Positions 14,955-24,769 of a stretch of 64,000 bases of DNA are shown here, piece by piece. Each line of letters opens with the position of its first letter. Within the stretch, counting starts at the first letter, position 1. The stretch is from Herbidospora sakaeratensis. Its GTDB lineage: Bacteria; Actinomycetota; Actinomycetes; Streptosporangiales; Streptosporangiaceae. The notes under the pieces are model-generated. The model searched no databases. It worked only from the letters and a program-made list of their open reading frames with translations, and was not told the DNA's origin. Location: positions 1 to 64,000 of the forward strand of contig NZ_BBXC01000021.1 of the NCBI RefSeq assembly GCF_001570525.1, read 5' to 3'. The translations under genes and the position numbers were made by a program.

Positions 14955-15263
14955 TTACGGGATCCCGTACGGGAACCGGTCGGCGTAGGGCCGCCGGGGC
15001 GGGTCGCCGGCCGTGATGAAGTCGGGCGCGTCGCTGATCTCCTGCTGGGTGCGGTCGACGTAGATCTTCCGATGTGAGGCGTCGACCTGCGTGATCACGC
15101 TGGCGGGCAGCATGACCCGGTGCCCGAAGATCCACGGTCCGGTGTCGATGACGAGGTAGCCCTCGCCGATCTCGTCGCTGACGGCGTCGACGGTGCCGAT
15201 CCGGCCGTCGACGGCCTCGACGTGATAGCCGATGAGGTTCACGGTGAGTCCGTTTTCGTCCAT
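14955..15263 (-). CDS. PRC-barrel domain protein
   Basis: The 102-residue protein has the PRC-barrel pattern LIGYHVEAVDGRIGTVDAVSDEIGEGYLVIDTGPWIFGHRVMLPAS split over residues 10-55, then VDASHRKIYVDRTQQEISDAPDF. This is a beta-barrel found in photosynthetic reaction centres and RNA-metabolism proteins. Free-standing actinobacterial members have unknown roles. It follows the oxidoreductase gene by 9 bp on the same strand. Confidence 0.85.
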   Translation of the reverse strand: MDENGLTVNLIGYHVEAVDGRIGTVDAVSDEIGEGYLVIDTGPWIFGHRVMLPASVITQVDASHRKIYVDRTQQEISDAPDFITAGDPPRRPYADRFPYGIP

Positions 15264-15272
15264 CGGCTTCCC

Positions 15273-16163
15273 CTACCCGGCAATCAGCACGACCTTCCCC
15301 CGACCGTGCCCCGATTCCACGTCGGCGTGCGCCTTCGCGGCCTCCTCCAGCGGGTACGCCGCCCTGACGGTCACCCGCAGCTCGCCCGAGGCGACCAGAT
15401 CGAGCAGTTCGGCCAGCCTGGCCCGGTTCCGGTCGCTGCCGATCCACCGGCAGCCGAGCTCCCGCGCCAGCTCCCAGTCGGCGATCGAGCCGATCCGCGA
15501 GCGGTCGGAGACCAGCTCCACCGCGGTGCGCAGGTTCCCGTGCCCGGCCGCGTCGAGCACGGCGTCGAAGGGCCCGGCCTCCCTGAGCCGGTCGAGCTCC
15601 CCCTGGCCGTACACGACCGGAATGGCCCCGAGGCTCCGCAGATGGTCGTGGTTGGCGGCGCTCGACGTGCCGACGACCCGGACGCCCCGCCGCACGGCCA
15701 GCTGGGTGAGCATCGTGCCGACCCCGCCGGCCGCGCCGTGCACGAGCAGGGTCTCGCCCTTCCGGAGGTCCAGCTGTTCCAGAGCGGTGTGCGCCGTCTG
15801 CCCCGACGCCGACAGCGCCCCCGCCGCCGCCCAGTCGACCCCTTCGGGTTTCGGCACGACCTGCGTCTGCGGCGCCACCACGTATTCGGCGTGGCACCGC
15901 ATCACCCGGAACCCGACCACCTCCTCGCCGGTGCCCTCGACCACCCCGGCGAACTCGTTGCCGGGGACGACCGGGAACTCCGCCGGCGGGGCGCCCGGCG
16001 GCAGCCAGCCCGACCGCACCGCCACGTCGGCCGGCTGCACCCCGGCCGCCCGCACCCGGACCAGCACCTCACCCGGCCCCGGCACCGGCCGGGGCACCTC
16101 CACGATCCGGACCTGGTCCGCCGGCCCGAACTCGGCCACTCCGGCCGCCCGCATGATTGCCAT
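15273..16163 (-). CDS. MDR-family NAD(P)H:quinone oxidoreductase-like enzyme
   Basis: The 296-residue protein is a zinc-less medium-chain dehydrogenase/reductase. It has a GroES-like N-terminal half (PGPGEVLVRVRAAGVQPAD; VVPGNEFAGVV) and a Rossmann half with LLVHGAAGGVGTMLTQLA. These enzymes reduce quinones or enones with NADPH. The gene is divergent from soxR with a SoxR-type box between them, so it is probably the direct target of that redox sensor. The start at 16163 (MAIMRAAG) is preferred over 16190, which would read through the box. Confidence 0.88.
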   Translation of the reverse strand: MAIMRAAGVAEFGPADQVRIVEVPRPVPGPGEVLVRVRAAGVQPADVAVRSGWLPPGAPPAEFPVVPGNEFAGVVEGTGEEVVGFRVMRCHAEYVVAPQTQVVPKPEGVDWAAAGALSASGQTAHTALEQLDLRKGETLLVHGAAGGVGTMLTQLAVRRGVRVVGTSSAANHDHLRSLGAIPVVYGQGELDRLREAGPFDAVLDAAGHGNLRTAVELVSDRSRIGSIADWELARELGCRWIGSDRNRARLAELLDLVASGELRVTVRAAYPLEEAAKAHADVESGHGRGKVVLIAG

Positions 16164-16180
16164 GGGTAGAGTCCACTTCA

Positions 16181-16194
16181 TCAAGCGCACTTGA
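16181..16194. promoter_or_regulatory. SoxR box
   Basis: TCAAG-CGCA-CTTGA matches the core of the SoxR operator (TCAAG-N4-CTTGA as at E. coli soxS). It sits between the divergent oxidoreductase and soxR genes, 18-31 bp upstream of the oxidoreductase start and 21-34 bp upstream of the SoxR start. Confidence 0.8.
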
Positions 16195-16214
16195 CGTCAA
16201 CGGGGGAGACGAGG

Positions 16215-16658
16215 GTGATCGATCCCGACGCGGTCTGGCTCCGGCCCGGCCAGGTCGCCGAACGCGCCGGGGTGGCCGTCTCGGCCCTCCACTACTACGA
16301 GAGCCTCGGCCTCATCGAGAGCCGCCGCACCGCCGGCAACCGGCGCGAATACCGCCGCGACGTGCTGCGGGTGATCGCCTTCATCCGGGTGGCCCAGCGG
16401 GTCGGCGTCTCGCTGGAGCGCATCAAGGAGGCCCTCGACCGCCTCCCGGCCGAGGGCGTGCCGGGCAAACGCGACTGGGCCAGGATCAGCCGCGAATGGC
16501 ACGACGACCTGACCCGGCGCATCGAGGAGCTGACCGCGCTGCGCGACAACTTCTCCAACTGCATCGGCTGCGGCTGCCTGTCACTGGTGTCGTGCCCCTA
16601 CTCGAACCCCGGCGACGTCCTGGGCCGGAAAGGTCCGGGTCCGCACCGGTTCCCGTAA
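16215..16658 (+). CDS. soxR: SoxR, redox-sensing MerR-family regulator
   Basis: The 147-residue protein has a MerR helix-turn-helix (QVAERAGVAVSALHYYESLGLI), a coiled-coil dimerisation helix and the [2Fe-2S] motif CIGCGCLSLVSCPYSNPGD near residues 115-133, with the CxxCxC(x5)C spacing of SoxR. In actinomycetes SoxR responds to redox-active metabolites and controls a few oxidoreductase genes. The GTG at 16215 is chosen because GGGGGAG lies 6 bases upstream; a TTG at 16191 lies within the operator. Confidence 0.93.
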   Translation: MIDPDAVWLRPGQVAERAGVAVSALHYYESLGLIESRRTAGNRREYRRDVLRVIAFIRVAQRVGVSLERIKEALDRLPAEGVPGKRDWARISREWHDDLTRRIEELTALRDNFSNCIGCGCLSLVSCPYSNPGDVLGRKGPGPHRFP

Positions 16659-16727
16659 AGGCTCGGCCCGGTCGGCGTCGCGGCCGGGCCGGCGGGCCAT
16701 GACTACGGGTGGGGAAAGGAGCCTCGC

Positions 16728-17951
<1,224 letters not shown>

Positions 17952-18379
17952 GGTCGCGGCCAGATAGATGTAGTCGCCGGACCCCCAGGTCAGCGCGAGG
18001 ATGAACTTGTCTGGCTCGGTGACCCCGCTCAGGTCGGGGTTGTCGGGCTGCGCGTTCTTGGCGGTGACCTGGAAACCCTGGTCCTTCCAGAAGTCGGCGA
18101 CCTGGCGGGAGACCACCATGTGCTGGTTGCGGCCGACGCCGCGCAACCAGTAGGCGCGGCTGACCACGATCTTCTGCAGCGACTCGCTCTTGTCGAGGCA
18201 GGCCGTCGGGGTCACCGACACCGGGATCAGTTCGAGCTGCGGCTGGGGCGTCAGCGCCTCGGCCGTGTCGCGGACCAGTTTCTCCACCCGGTCGGTCGCC
18301 CGCAGCTCGCGCAGTTCTTCGTCGTCGGACATGCCACACCCCGTGAGCGTGAGAAGGAAGCAGAACGCGAGCGCGGTCT

Positions 18380-19807
18380 TCATCGGGGCCCCGATCCGTT
18401 GACGATGGTGGCCACGTCGCGCAGGGCGGCCGACTCCGGCCGCCAGTCACCGTCGCCCTGTCCGAGGAGGATCACGTCGTCGGCCAGCCAGCCCCGGCCC
18501 GCCAGGGCGCGGTGGACGGTCAGCGCCCCGTCGCCGTGCCCGATCAGCACGTTCCTGGCCGTCGCCGACGGCGTGTGCGCGGCCCGCAGGCCCAGGCAGA
18601 ACGCGGTCAGCGCCTGGCCGCCGAGCGCGGCGTTGCGGTCGGGGGTGAAGGCGCCGAAGTCGACCAGCGGGCTGTCGTAGCCGTCCCAGGTGACGCAGGC
18701 CACCGGGGCGCCGGCCATGGTCGAGGCCTGCCGCCACAACAACTGGGCGCGGGTGACGCTGGTCGTCGCGTCGGCGAGGCCGGTGTTCAGGCCGTGGACG
18801 AAGATCACCGTGGTCTGCGCGGTGTCGGGGTCGCCCCACGAGACGGTCAGCCGCCCCTGGCCGGTGACGTCGAAGCCGAGCAGCATCGGATCGGGGTAGC
18901 CGGGCACCGGCGCCGTCACCGACCTGATCTTCTCCAGGCGTTTCAGCTGGACGTTCACCCGGTCCCAGCTGCGCGGCAGGTCGCGGTCGGACTGCCACAT
19001 CACCGACGCGCCGAGCCGGTGGAGGTCATGGGTGAGCAGGCCGTGCTCGACCCGGAGGAACTCCTTGTTGGCGGAGTCGCGCACGACCGCCGGAAGGCCG
19101 TGCAGGCCGCCGAACGCGGGCAGGCCCAGCGAGGTGGCGCGGACCGCCGCGTGCTGCACCGTCCACCAGGCGTGCACCCGGCCCCCGAGGCCGGGGTCGG
19201 CGCCGCGGTGCTGGAGACCCAGCAGGGCGTCGACCGCCGCCGGGTCGCCCTCGGTGACCCTGCTGAGCAGGGCGTCGGCCCCGGCGGCGTCGCCGGCGTG
19301 GGCGCCGAACACGCCGTAGGCGGCCAGGGCGGCGGGCAGGGTCGTGCCCGGGGGCAGTTCGAGCAGCCGGGCGCGGATGTCCCTGGCCTGCTCGCCGGAC
19401 CAGAACGCGAGGTCGGCGATGACCCGCGCCGGGCGGTCGGACACCCCGGCCGCTTTCAACTCCTGTGACAGGAATACGGCGATTTCTTCAAGGTTGCGGG
19501 AGGCGGCGCACAATTCACCGGCGAGGGTCGGCAGCACGTTCCGGGAGAAACCCGCGAACGTGCCCTTCGGCCGGGGGAGTTCGGGTATTCCGGCGGCGGG
19601 TTCGGGCGTACCGGAAAAAAGGGAAATCGATTCGGAGAGGGCCGCGTGGAGAGTGGTGCGCTGCTCGGTGAGCAGGTCGGCGAACGCCGAGGCGCCACCG
19701 CCGGTCCAGGCGATGGCGTGCACCAGGCGGGTCGCCTGATCGAGTGCCGTGCGGTGCTCGGCGGCGATGGCGGTGACCCGTTCGAGGGAGGCAGTCTGGT
19801 CCACCAT
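18380..19807 (-). CDS. DUF1023-type alpha/beta hydrolase with nucleophile serine replaced
   Basis: The 475-residue protein has a helical N-terminal half and a C-terminal alpha/beta-hydrolase domain of the DUF1023 type (TVIFVHGLNTG; a long VACVTWDGYDSP segment). The nucleophile elbow, GHSYGS in typical members, reads GHGDGA here, so the catalytic Ser position is Gly. It may be a non-catalytic hydrolase fold. It is the first gene of a coupled pair with the lipoprotein. Part of the N-terminal coding region (about 19440-19640) is less GC-rich than the rest. Confidence 0.78.
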   Translation of the reverse strand: MVDQTASLERVTAIAAEHRTALDQATRLVHAIAWTGGGASAFADLLTEQRTTLHAALSESISLFSGTPEPAAGIPELPRPKGTFAGFSRNVLPTLAGELCAASRNLEEIAVFLSQELKAAGVSDRPARVIADLAFWSGEQARDIRARLLELPPGTTLPAALAAYGVFGAHAGDAAGADALLSRVTEGDPAAVDALLGLQHRGADPGLGGRVHAWWTVQHAAVRATSLGLPAFGGLHGLPAVVRDSANKEFLRVEHGLLTHDLHRLGASVMWQSDRDLPRSWDRVNVQLKRLEKIRSVTAPVPGYPDPMLLGFDVTGQGRLTVSWGDPDTAQTTVIFVHGLNTGLADATTSVTRAQLLWRQASTMAGAPVACVTWDGYDSPLVDFGAFTPDRNAALGGQALTAFCLGLRAAHTPSATARNVLIGHGDGALTVHRALAGRGWLADDVILLGQGDGDWRPESAALRDVATIVNGSGPR

Positions 19808-19917
19808 GACCGAGACAGGATCGCAGTCCGCTTTGCTCCTGGTCAGGCGCTTGTCGCTTCACCCACATTCATCCGAATAATCCGCGCTAAGATCGTCGCT
19901 TTGCGACCGGAAAACGG

Positions 19918-20700
19918 ATGAATGACATGTCAAAATTGTTAGTTGCGGCAATTGTCGGCATTTACGGTGCGGTGCTGGTGTTCTTCGCGATCACCGGCGA
20001 GGTCCGGGCGCTGCACGCCGCGGCGACCATGAACGGCTGGTGGGACGAGGACGCCGGCGGGTGGGCGCTGATCCCCGGCCTCGTGCTGATCGGCGCGCTG
20101 CACGGCTGCCTGCTCTGGGCCCTGCTGCGCATGCCGCCGCTCACCGTGCACCGGGGGGTGCGCCAGGCCCTCATCGCGCTGGCACTGTGCCTCACCCTGC
20201 TGTGGGCGGTGCTGGCGGAGCTGCCCGGCCTCCTGGTCGCGCTGATCCCGACCATCTTGATCGTCGCCGTGGTGGTCCTGCTGCCCGGGGTGTTCGGGGA
20301 GCTGCCCTGGCAGGCGCGGATCGTGCTGGTGATCCTGGGACTGATCGGCTGGTTGCTGAGCCCGCCGTTCACGACCGTCCTCGTCATCTGGTGGGGGCTG
20401 ATCCTTACGCTCCAGTTCTACGACGGGCGGTGGAGCGCCGCCACCCTGGCGGCCGGGCTGCTCGCCGCCGCGACCACGCTGCTGAGGCAGGTCGTGCCGA
20501 TGCCGCCCGGGATCCTCGTCGACGGCGACCCCGACTGGGCGGCCTACGGGGTCCTGCTCGACGCCACGCTGGTGGCCGACGCGCTCTGGATGGTGCTCAC
20601 CGCCCGTGAGCTGACGACGGTCTCCCCACTGCTGCCGGTGGTGACTCCGCATAGAAGTCGATCACTCGCACCACGGCCCGCTTTCCGAGCGGCCGGGTGA
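19918..20700 (+). CDS. polytopic membrane protein of unknown function, TTA codon near start
   Basis: The 260-residue protein has about seven hydrophobic segments and no recognised enzymatic motif. Codon 8 is TTA (19939-19941), rare in high-GC actinomycetes and usually linked to bldA control. The first 20 codons are noticeably less GC-rich than the body. The last 104 bp overlap the convergent membrane-protein gene, so the C-terminal 30 or so residues, which are basic and low-complexity, may not be functionally important. It is divergent from the DUF1023-like gene. Confidence 0.75.
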   Translation: MNDMSKLLVAAIVGIYGAVLVFFAITGEVRALHAAATMNGWWDEDAGGWALIPGLVLIGALHGCLLWALLRMPPLTVHRGVRQALIALALCLTLLWAVLAELPGLLVALIPTILIVAVVVLLPGVFGELPWQARIVLVILGLIGWLLSPPFTTVLVIWWGLILTLQFYDGRWSAATLAAGLLAAATTLLRQVVPMPPGILVDGDPDWAAYGVLLDATLVADALWMVLTARELTTVSPLLPVVTPHRSRSLAPRPAFRAAG

Positions 20701-21181
20701 CCGTGATCGGCTCGCGGAGGGTGACGCGGGTGTTGGTCTGCGACCCGACCGGCACGATCAGCCGCTCGCCGTCGACCTTCAGCGACGACTCGTAACCGCG
20801 GACCGTGCCGGTGCTCTCGATCAGGCCGGCCGGCACGCGCACGTCGAGGTAGTGGCCGAGCCGGACGCGCAGCTCCCCGTCGCCGACGAGATGGGGCCTG
20901 ACCACGCCCGAGGCGATCATGCCGCTGACCATGACGGTTCCGTAGACGCCCAGCGCCAGCAGCGGGAGGCGCACCGCCTCGGGCACGCCGAGCCCCCGCA
21001 GCAGCAGCTCCACGCCGATCGTCTCGACCACCTGGATCACCAGGAATACCGTGAGGAGCGGGTTCTGCCCCTTCGCGTAGGGCACCGCCACCGCCCCGGC
21101 CGGCACGTCGGGCCGCCGCAGCAACCACCGGCCGACCGACACCAGCCCGTCGACCTCGAACCGCAACAGCCGCACGATCAT
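20597..21181 (-). CDS. membrane protein of unknown function
   Basis: The 194-residue protein has two or three hydrophobic helices (PLLTVFLVIQVVETIGVELLL and RLPLLALGVYGTVMVSGMIASG) and a soluble beta-rich C-terminal half of about 90 residues. The ATG overlaps the stop of the MerR gene (ATGA), so it is coupled to that regulator and probably regulated by it. The family is not recognised. Confidence 0.7.
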   Translation of the reverse strand: MIVRLLRFEVDGLVSVGRWLLRRPDVPAGAVAVPYAKGQNPLLTVFLVIQVVETIGVELLLRGLGVPEAVRLPLLALGVYGTVMVSGMIASGVVRPHLVGDGELRVRLGHYLDVRVPAGLIESTGTVRGYESSLKVDGERLIVPVGSQTNTRVTLREPITVTRPLGKRAVVRVIDFYAESPPAAVGRPSSAHGR

Positions 21182-21879
21182 CGGTTCTGCTCCCTCGCCA
21201 TCGCCATGACCTGGTGGAAGACCGCCGCCTGGGCGGGGGAGACCTCGACGCCGAGCTCGCCGAGCCAGCGTTCCCCGGCCTCCTCGCCGAGCCCGCCGAC
21301 CATCGAGGCGGGCAGCACGCCGAGGAGGTCGGCGGCCAGCGCGGCCACCCGGGGGTCGTCTGGCGCGGCGTCGTGGAGGGCGTCGAGGCGGGCGTAGAGG
21401 TCGGCCGCGCCCTCGACCATGGGGCCCAGCTCGGCCAGCACGTCGGGCGGGAGCAGCGACATCATCTCGCGGTCGAACCGGGCGAAGCCCTCGCCGGGCA
21501 GGGCGCGCAGCACGTCGGCCATTTCCGGAGAGACCACCGCGTCGGCGCTCAGATCACCCTCGATCGCCAGCAACACGGACAGGCGCGCTCGTTTCGCCGC
21601 GAGGGCCTGCTGTTCGCGGGCCAGGTCGGCGTCGAGCTCCAGCAGCACCTCGCGCAGCTCCCGGCCCTCGTCGTCGGCCAGCACGTCGCGGATCTCGTCG
21701 AGCGACAGGCCGAGCTCGGCCAGCCGCCGGATGCGCGCCAGCACGACGGCGTCGCGCAGCCGGTAGTCGCGGTAGCCGTTGGCCCGCCGGGTGGGCTCGG
21801 CCAGCAGGCCCATGTGGTGGTAGTGCCGGATGGCCCGGGTGGACACCCCGGCGATCTCGGCGAGTTCCCCGATCCGCAT
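21178..21879 (-). CDS. MerR-family transcriptional regulator
   Basis: The 233-residue protein begins with a typical MerR DNA-binding domain (MRIGELAEIAGVSTRAIRHY; GYRDYRLRDAVVLARIRRLAELG), then a coiled-coil and a helical C-terminal domain of about 110 residues. There is no cysteine cluster, so a small-molecule effector like those of the BmrR/TipA type is more likely than a metal. It is coupled to the downstream membrane-protein gene. Confidence 0.88.
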   Translation of the reverse strand: MRIGELAEIAGVSTRAIRHYHHMGLLAEPTRRANGYRDYRLRDAVVLARIRRLAELGLSLDEIRDVLADDEGRELREVLLELDADLAREQQALAAKRARLSVLLAIEGDLSADAVVSPEMADVLRALPGEGFARFDREMMSLLPPDVLAELGPMVEGAADLYARLDALHDAAPDDPRVAALAADLLGVLPASMVGGLGEEAGERWLGELGVEVSPAQAAVFHQVMAMAREQNR

Positions 21880-21902
21880 GCCTCCGATTAGAAACGTTGC
21901 CG

Positions 21903-22373
21903 CTACGTCATGGTCAACAGCGGCGTGATCGCGGTCGTGGCGGAGTGCTGGAAGACGACCAGGGTCCGGAAGCTGACCGCCTCCTTGCGCTTGGCCAGGT
22001 GGTCGATGAGGAACCCGTGCAGGCGCTCGTTGTCCTGGACGGCCACCCGGATCAGGAAGTCGTCGCCGCCCGCCACGACCAGCACCTCCAGCACCTCGGT
22101 CCGGGACTGGGCCCAGTCGCGGAAGCTGTCGATGACGGTCCGGCTCGACGGCCTGACCTGCGCCGCCACGAGCGCCTGGACACCGCGGCCGATCTTCGAC
22201 AGGTCGAGCCGGGCGTGGTAGCCGGTGATGACGCCGCGCTCGTGCAGGCCGCGGACCCGCTCCAGGCAGGTCGAGGCGGCGATGCCGACCCTGCGGGCCA
22301 GTTCGCGGTTCGACTGCCGTGCGTCGAGCTGCAATTGGGCGATGATCGCCGAATCTATGTCGTCCAAATCCAT
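21903..22373 (-). CDS. Lrp/AsnC-family transcriptional regulator
   Basis: The 156-residue protein has the Lrp helix-turn-helix (LDDIDSAIIAQLQLDARQSN; RVGIAASTCLERVRGLHERGVI) and a C-terminal RAM/AsnC ligand-binding domain (VLVVAGGDDFLIRVAVQD). These sense amino acids. The start at 22373 (MDLDDID) is preferred; 22397 would add eight residues. It is divergent from the DUF2000 gene across about 100 bp and may regulate it. Confidence 0.88.
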   Translation of the reverse strand: MDLDDIDSAIIAQLQLDARQSNRELARRVGIAASTCLERVRGLHERGVITGYHARLDLSKIGRGVQALVAAQVRPSSRTVIDSFRDWAQSRTEVLEVLVVAGGDDFLIRVAVQDNERLHGFLIDHLAKRKEAVSFRTLVVFQHSATTAITPLLTMT

Positions 22374-22474
22374 GGATTCGACGCTATCGCCGATCAAACG
22401 TTCGGTGAGACCGGTTTCGAGTGGAGCGATTGCCTAAAGTCGGCCATCGGAACCACTCGATTGATCGGAGTCCG

Positions 22475-22876
22475 ATGCAGACCAAACTCGTCATGGTGCT
22501 CCGCGACGACCTGCCCACCGGCCTGGCCGTGAACGCCGCCGCCGTGCTGGCCCTCAGCCTCGGCGACGAGCTGGCCGGCTGGCTGGGCGCCGACGGCAAG
22601 GACGCCGACGGCAACCTCCACCCCGGCCTGAACACCCACCCCGTGCCGATCCTGACCGCGTCGGGCGGCGAACTGCGCGAGCTCAACGACGCCGCGCCCG
22701 ACGACGTCAGGGTGGTCGGCTTCACCGAGGTCGCCCGCCGGGCCCGCGAGTACGGGGAGTACCTGCGGACCCTGGCGGAGACCCCGGCGGCCGAGATCGA
22801 CTACGTCGGCCTGGTCGTGTTCGGCCCGAAGGCGCCGGTCTCGAAGCTGACCAGACGCCTGGCCCTGATGCGTTAG
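22475..22876 (+). CDS. DUF2000-family protein
   Basis: The 133-residue protein matches the DUF2000 pattern: KLVMVLRDDLPTGLAVNAAAVLALSLG, then HPVPILTASGGELREL and DYVGLVVFGPKAPVSKLTRRLALMR. The fold resembles peptidyl-tRNA hydrolase 2, but the function is unknown. Divergence from an Lrp-type regulator is a recurring arrangement. The stop overlaps the convergent alginate-lyase-like gene by 4 bp. Confidence 0.85.
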   Translation: MQTKLVMVLRDDLPTGLAVNAAAVLALSLGDELAGWLGADGKDADGNLHPGLNTHPVPILTASGGELRELNDAAPDDVRVVGFTEVARRAREYGEYLRTLAETPAAEIDYVGLVVFGPKAPVSKLTRRLALMR

Positions 22877-24030
22877 TTCGGGTTCTTCGCGTGGGTGAGC
22901 GTCTCCCAGGCGACGAACAGGTAGTTGGTGCCGGCCGGGCGCTGGCGTTCGGTGAGGGTCTGGGTGTTGGTCATCGCGATGCCCATGCGGGTGTTCAGCG
23001 CGTTGAAGCCGACCTCGGTCACCGGGCCGAGGCCCAGCTTGAGCGAGCCGCCGCAGAGCCACGACGGCGCGGCGGTGCCGAGCTGGTACTTCGCGTGGAA
23101 GCCGAGGGCGTGCCGGAGCCGGTCGGCGAGCTCGGGGTAGAGGTCCTGGCCCTGGATGCGGCTGGTCTCGGCGACGTGCGAGATCGCGCTGAGGCCGTAG
23201 CCGGTGTGGGTGAAGTCGCGGCAGGTCTCCTGGCTCAGGCCGTCGACGAAGGTGGTCTGGCCGTGCCAGAAGCTCACCAGCTCGCCGTAGGTGTCGACGC
23301 TCCCCACCGGCGGATACTTCGGCTGGGGGCCGTCGGCGGCGACGTACAGGAAGGCGGCGGCGCGGGCCCGGAAGCGGGCGACGGCGCGGTCGTAGACGGC
23401 CTTGTCCTCCAGGAAGACCGCGATGCCGATGGCCGCCTCCATCATCGACAACTCCCAGTTGCCGTTGCTGGACGACCCGTTGACCACCTCGGGCAGGTAG
23501 ACGGTGCGCAGCATGGTGGCGAAGCGCTGCATGTTGGGCCAGCCGCCGGTGTAGGTGTACCGGATGATCTCCGCGGCCCTCGGCCACGTGGAGGCGGCCC
23601 AGGCCGACTGGAGCGGCGCGTTGCTGTTGGTGTGGTCGCGCAGCACGGCCGACCAGGCGTCCATGATCGAGATGGCCTTGGTCGCGTAGCGCGCGTCACC
23701 GGTGATGTACCAGCGCAGAGCCAGCGTGTACGCCGCCAGCGCGTCCTGCCGCTCGTCGGTGCACCCGATGTTCGGGTTGGAGTAGGAGCCGCACTCGACG
23801 ACCGCGCGGGGCGTCGGGTTGCGCGTCAGCGACGCGAACGGCGAGGCCGCCATCTGGTCGAACGCGGCCTTCCACGGCTGGGCGTTCGCCGCGACCCGGC
23901 CTTTGACGAAGTCGAGCTGGGCCCGGCTGACCATGACGCCCGGATGGGCGAACACCGCCGGGGCGGCCTGGGCGGGCGTGGCGACGAGGGCGGACAAGAG
24001 CACCAGAAGTGCGCATAACGAGCGTGCCAT
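22873..24030 (-). CDS. secreted alginate-lyase-family polysaccharide lyase
   Basis: The 385-residue protein has a signal peptide (about residues 1-22, ending PAQAA) and an alpha/alpha-barrel domain like the alginate_lyase family. Recognisable parts are FAHPGVMVSRAQLDFVKGRV, ALRWYITGDARYATKAISIMDAWS, NGNWELSMMEAAIGIAVFLED and GQTTFVDGLSQETCRDFTHTGYGL. The His and Tyr in RDFTHTGYG are candidate catalytic residues. The substrate is an acidic polysaccharide by family. Two palindromic operators lie upstream, suggesting sugar-responsive repression. Confidence 0.85.
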   Translation of the reverse strand: MARSLCALLVLLSALVATPAQAAPAVFAHPGVMVSRAQLDFVKGRVAANAQPWKAAFDQMAASPFASLTRNPTPRAVVECGSYSNPNIGCTDERQDALAAYTLALRWYITGDARYATKAISIMDAWSAVLRDHTNSNAPLQSAWAASTWPRAAEIIRYTYTGGWPNMQRFATMLRTVYLPEVVNGSSSNGNWELSMMEAAIGIAVFLEDKAVYDRAVARFRARAAAFLYVAADGPQPKYPPVGSVDTYGELVSFWHGQTTFVDGLSQETCRDFTHTGYGLSAISHVAETSRIQGQDLYPELADRLRHALGFHAKYQLGTAAPSWLCGGSLKLGLGPVTEVGFNALNTRMGIAMTNTQTLTERQRPAGTNYLFVAWETLTHAKNPN

Positions 24031-24065
24031 CGGCAGACTCCGTACAGAAAAGAGACGGGTGGGAC

Positions 24066-24083
24066 GAGCGCTCTTGAGCGCTC
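24066..24083. promoter_or_regulatory. tandem GAGCGCTC palindromes
   Basis: GAGCGCTC occurs at 24066-24073 and again at 24076-24083, 2 bp apart and 36 bp upstream of the alginate-lyase-like start. The second is embedded in TGAGCGCTCA. The CG-centred core is typical of LacI-family operators. Confidence 0.6.
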
Positions 24084-24118
24084 ATCAAACACAGTCCTGA
24101 CTGCCGGGGTCAATATGG

Positions 24119-24135
24119 TTAGGAAAGTTTCCTAA
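24119..24135. promoter_or_regulatory. 17-bp perfect palindrome, ROK-type operator
   Basis: TTAGGAAA-G-TTTCCTAA is a perfect inverted repeat about 90 bp upstream of the alginate-lyase-like gene. Very similar sequences are found upstream of secreted glycan-degrading enzymes in actinomycetes and are usually attributed to ROK-family repressors; that link is from memory. Bases 24136-24231 hold nothing I recognise. Confidence 0.6.
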
Positions 24136-24231
24136 GAAATGTGAGGCACGAAGAAGGCCCCGGGAGGCGTCGTGCCTGCCCGGGGCCGGGGTTGGAAGCG
24201 GGGCGTCCGCCTGGTCATCGGGGCCTCCTCC

Positions 24232-24726
24232 CTACGCGAGCACCTTCGCGACGAAGTCGTCGAGGTTCACGACCAGCCGGGCGATCCGGTCGTCGAGCGT
24301 CAGGGTCTCGCCGCCCGCCAGCCGGTCGGTGGCCTTCTTGCCCCGGACGTAGAGGGAGCAGGCCAGGTCGGAGCACAGGTAGGCGCCGACCGTGTTGCCC
24401 TGCCGCCCGGCCGCGCCGACGCGGGGCGCCACGAACAGCGCCACGCCGGTGCCCCCGTGGGAGGTCACGCAGACCGAGCAGACGGTCGTCTTGACGACGC
24501 TGCGCTTGACGCCCTGCGGGAACCGCATGACGATCCCCGTCGGCCGTCCGCCGTGGTCGGCGACCAGATAGCCCCGCTCGGGGGACTGCGGGTCGCGCCA
24601 GCCCAGGAAGTCGAGCGACTCCCAGTCGAGCTCACGCAGGTCGCGCGGGAGGTTGAGGCGCGAGGCCTCACCTTTGGAACAGTTCACGAACGAGGCACGG
24701 ATCTCTCGTTCTACCAGCGGAATCAC
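24232..24726 (-). CDS. FBP-type (FusB/EF-G-binding-like) zinc-finger protein
   Basis: The 164-residue protein has a helical N-terminal part and a C-terminal domain with four cysteines in two pairs (CSVC near residue 82 and CSDLAC near residue 118), as in the treble-clef zinc finger of FusB/FBP proteins. FusB binds EF-G and rescues it from fusidic acid; actinobacterial homologues are widespread and their role is unclear. It is single, 44 bp from the next gene upstream. Confidence 0.85.
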   Translation of the reverse strand: MIPLVEREIRASFVNCSKGEASRLNLPRDLRELDWESLDFLGWRDPQSPERGYLVADHGGRPTGIVMRFPQGVKRSVVKTTVCSVCVTSHGGTGVALFVAPRVGAAGRQGNTVGAYLCSDLACSLYVRGKKATDRLAGGETLTLDDRIARLVVNLDDFVAKVLA

Positions 24727-24769
24727 CCGGTGACGCTACCCAACCCGCTGGGGTGTTTCACCTGGTTTA

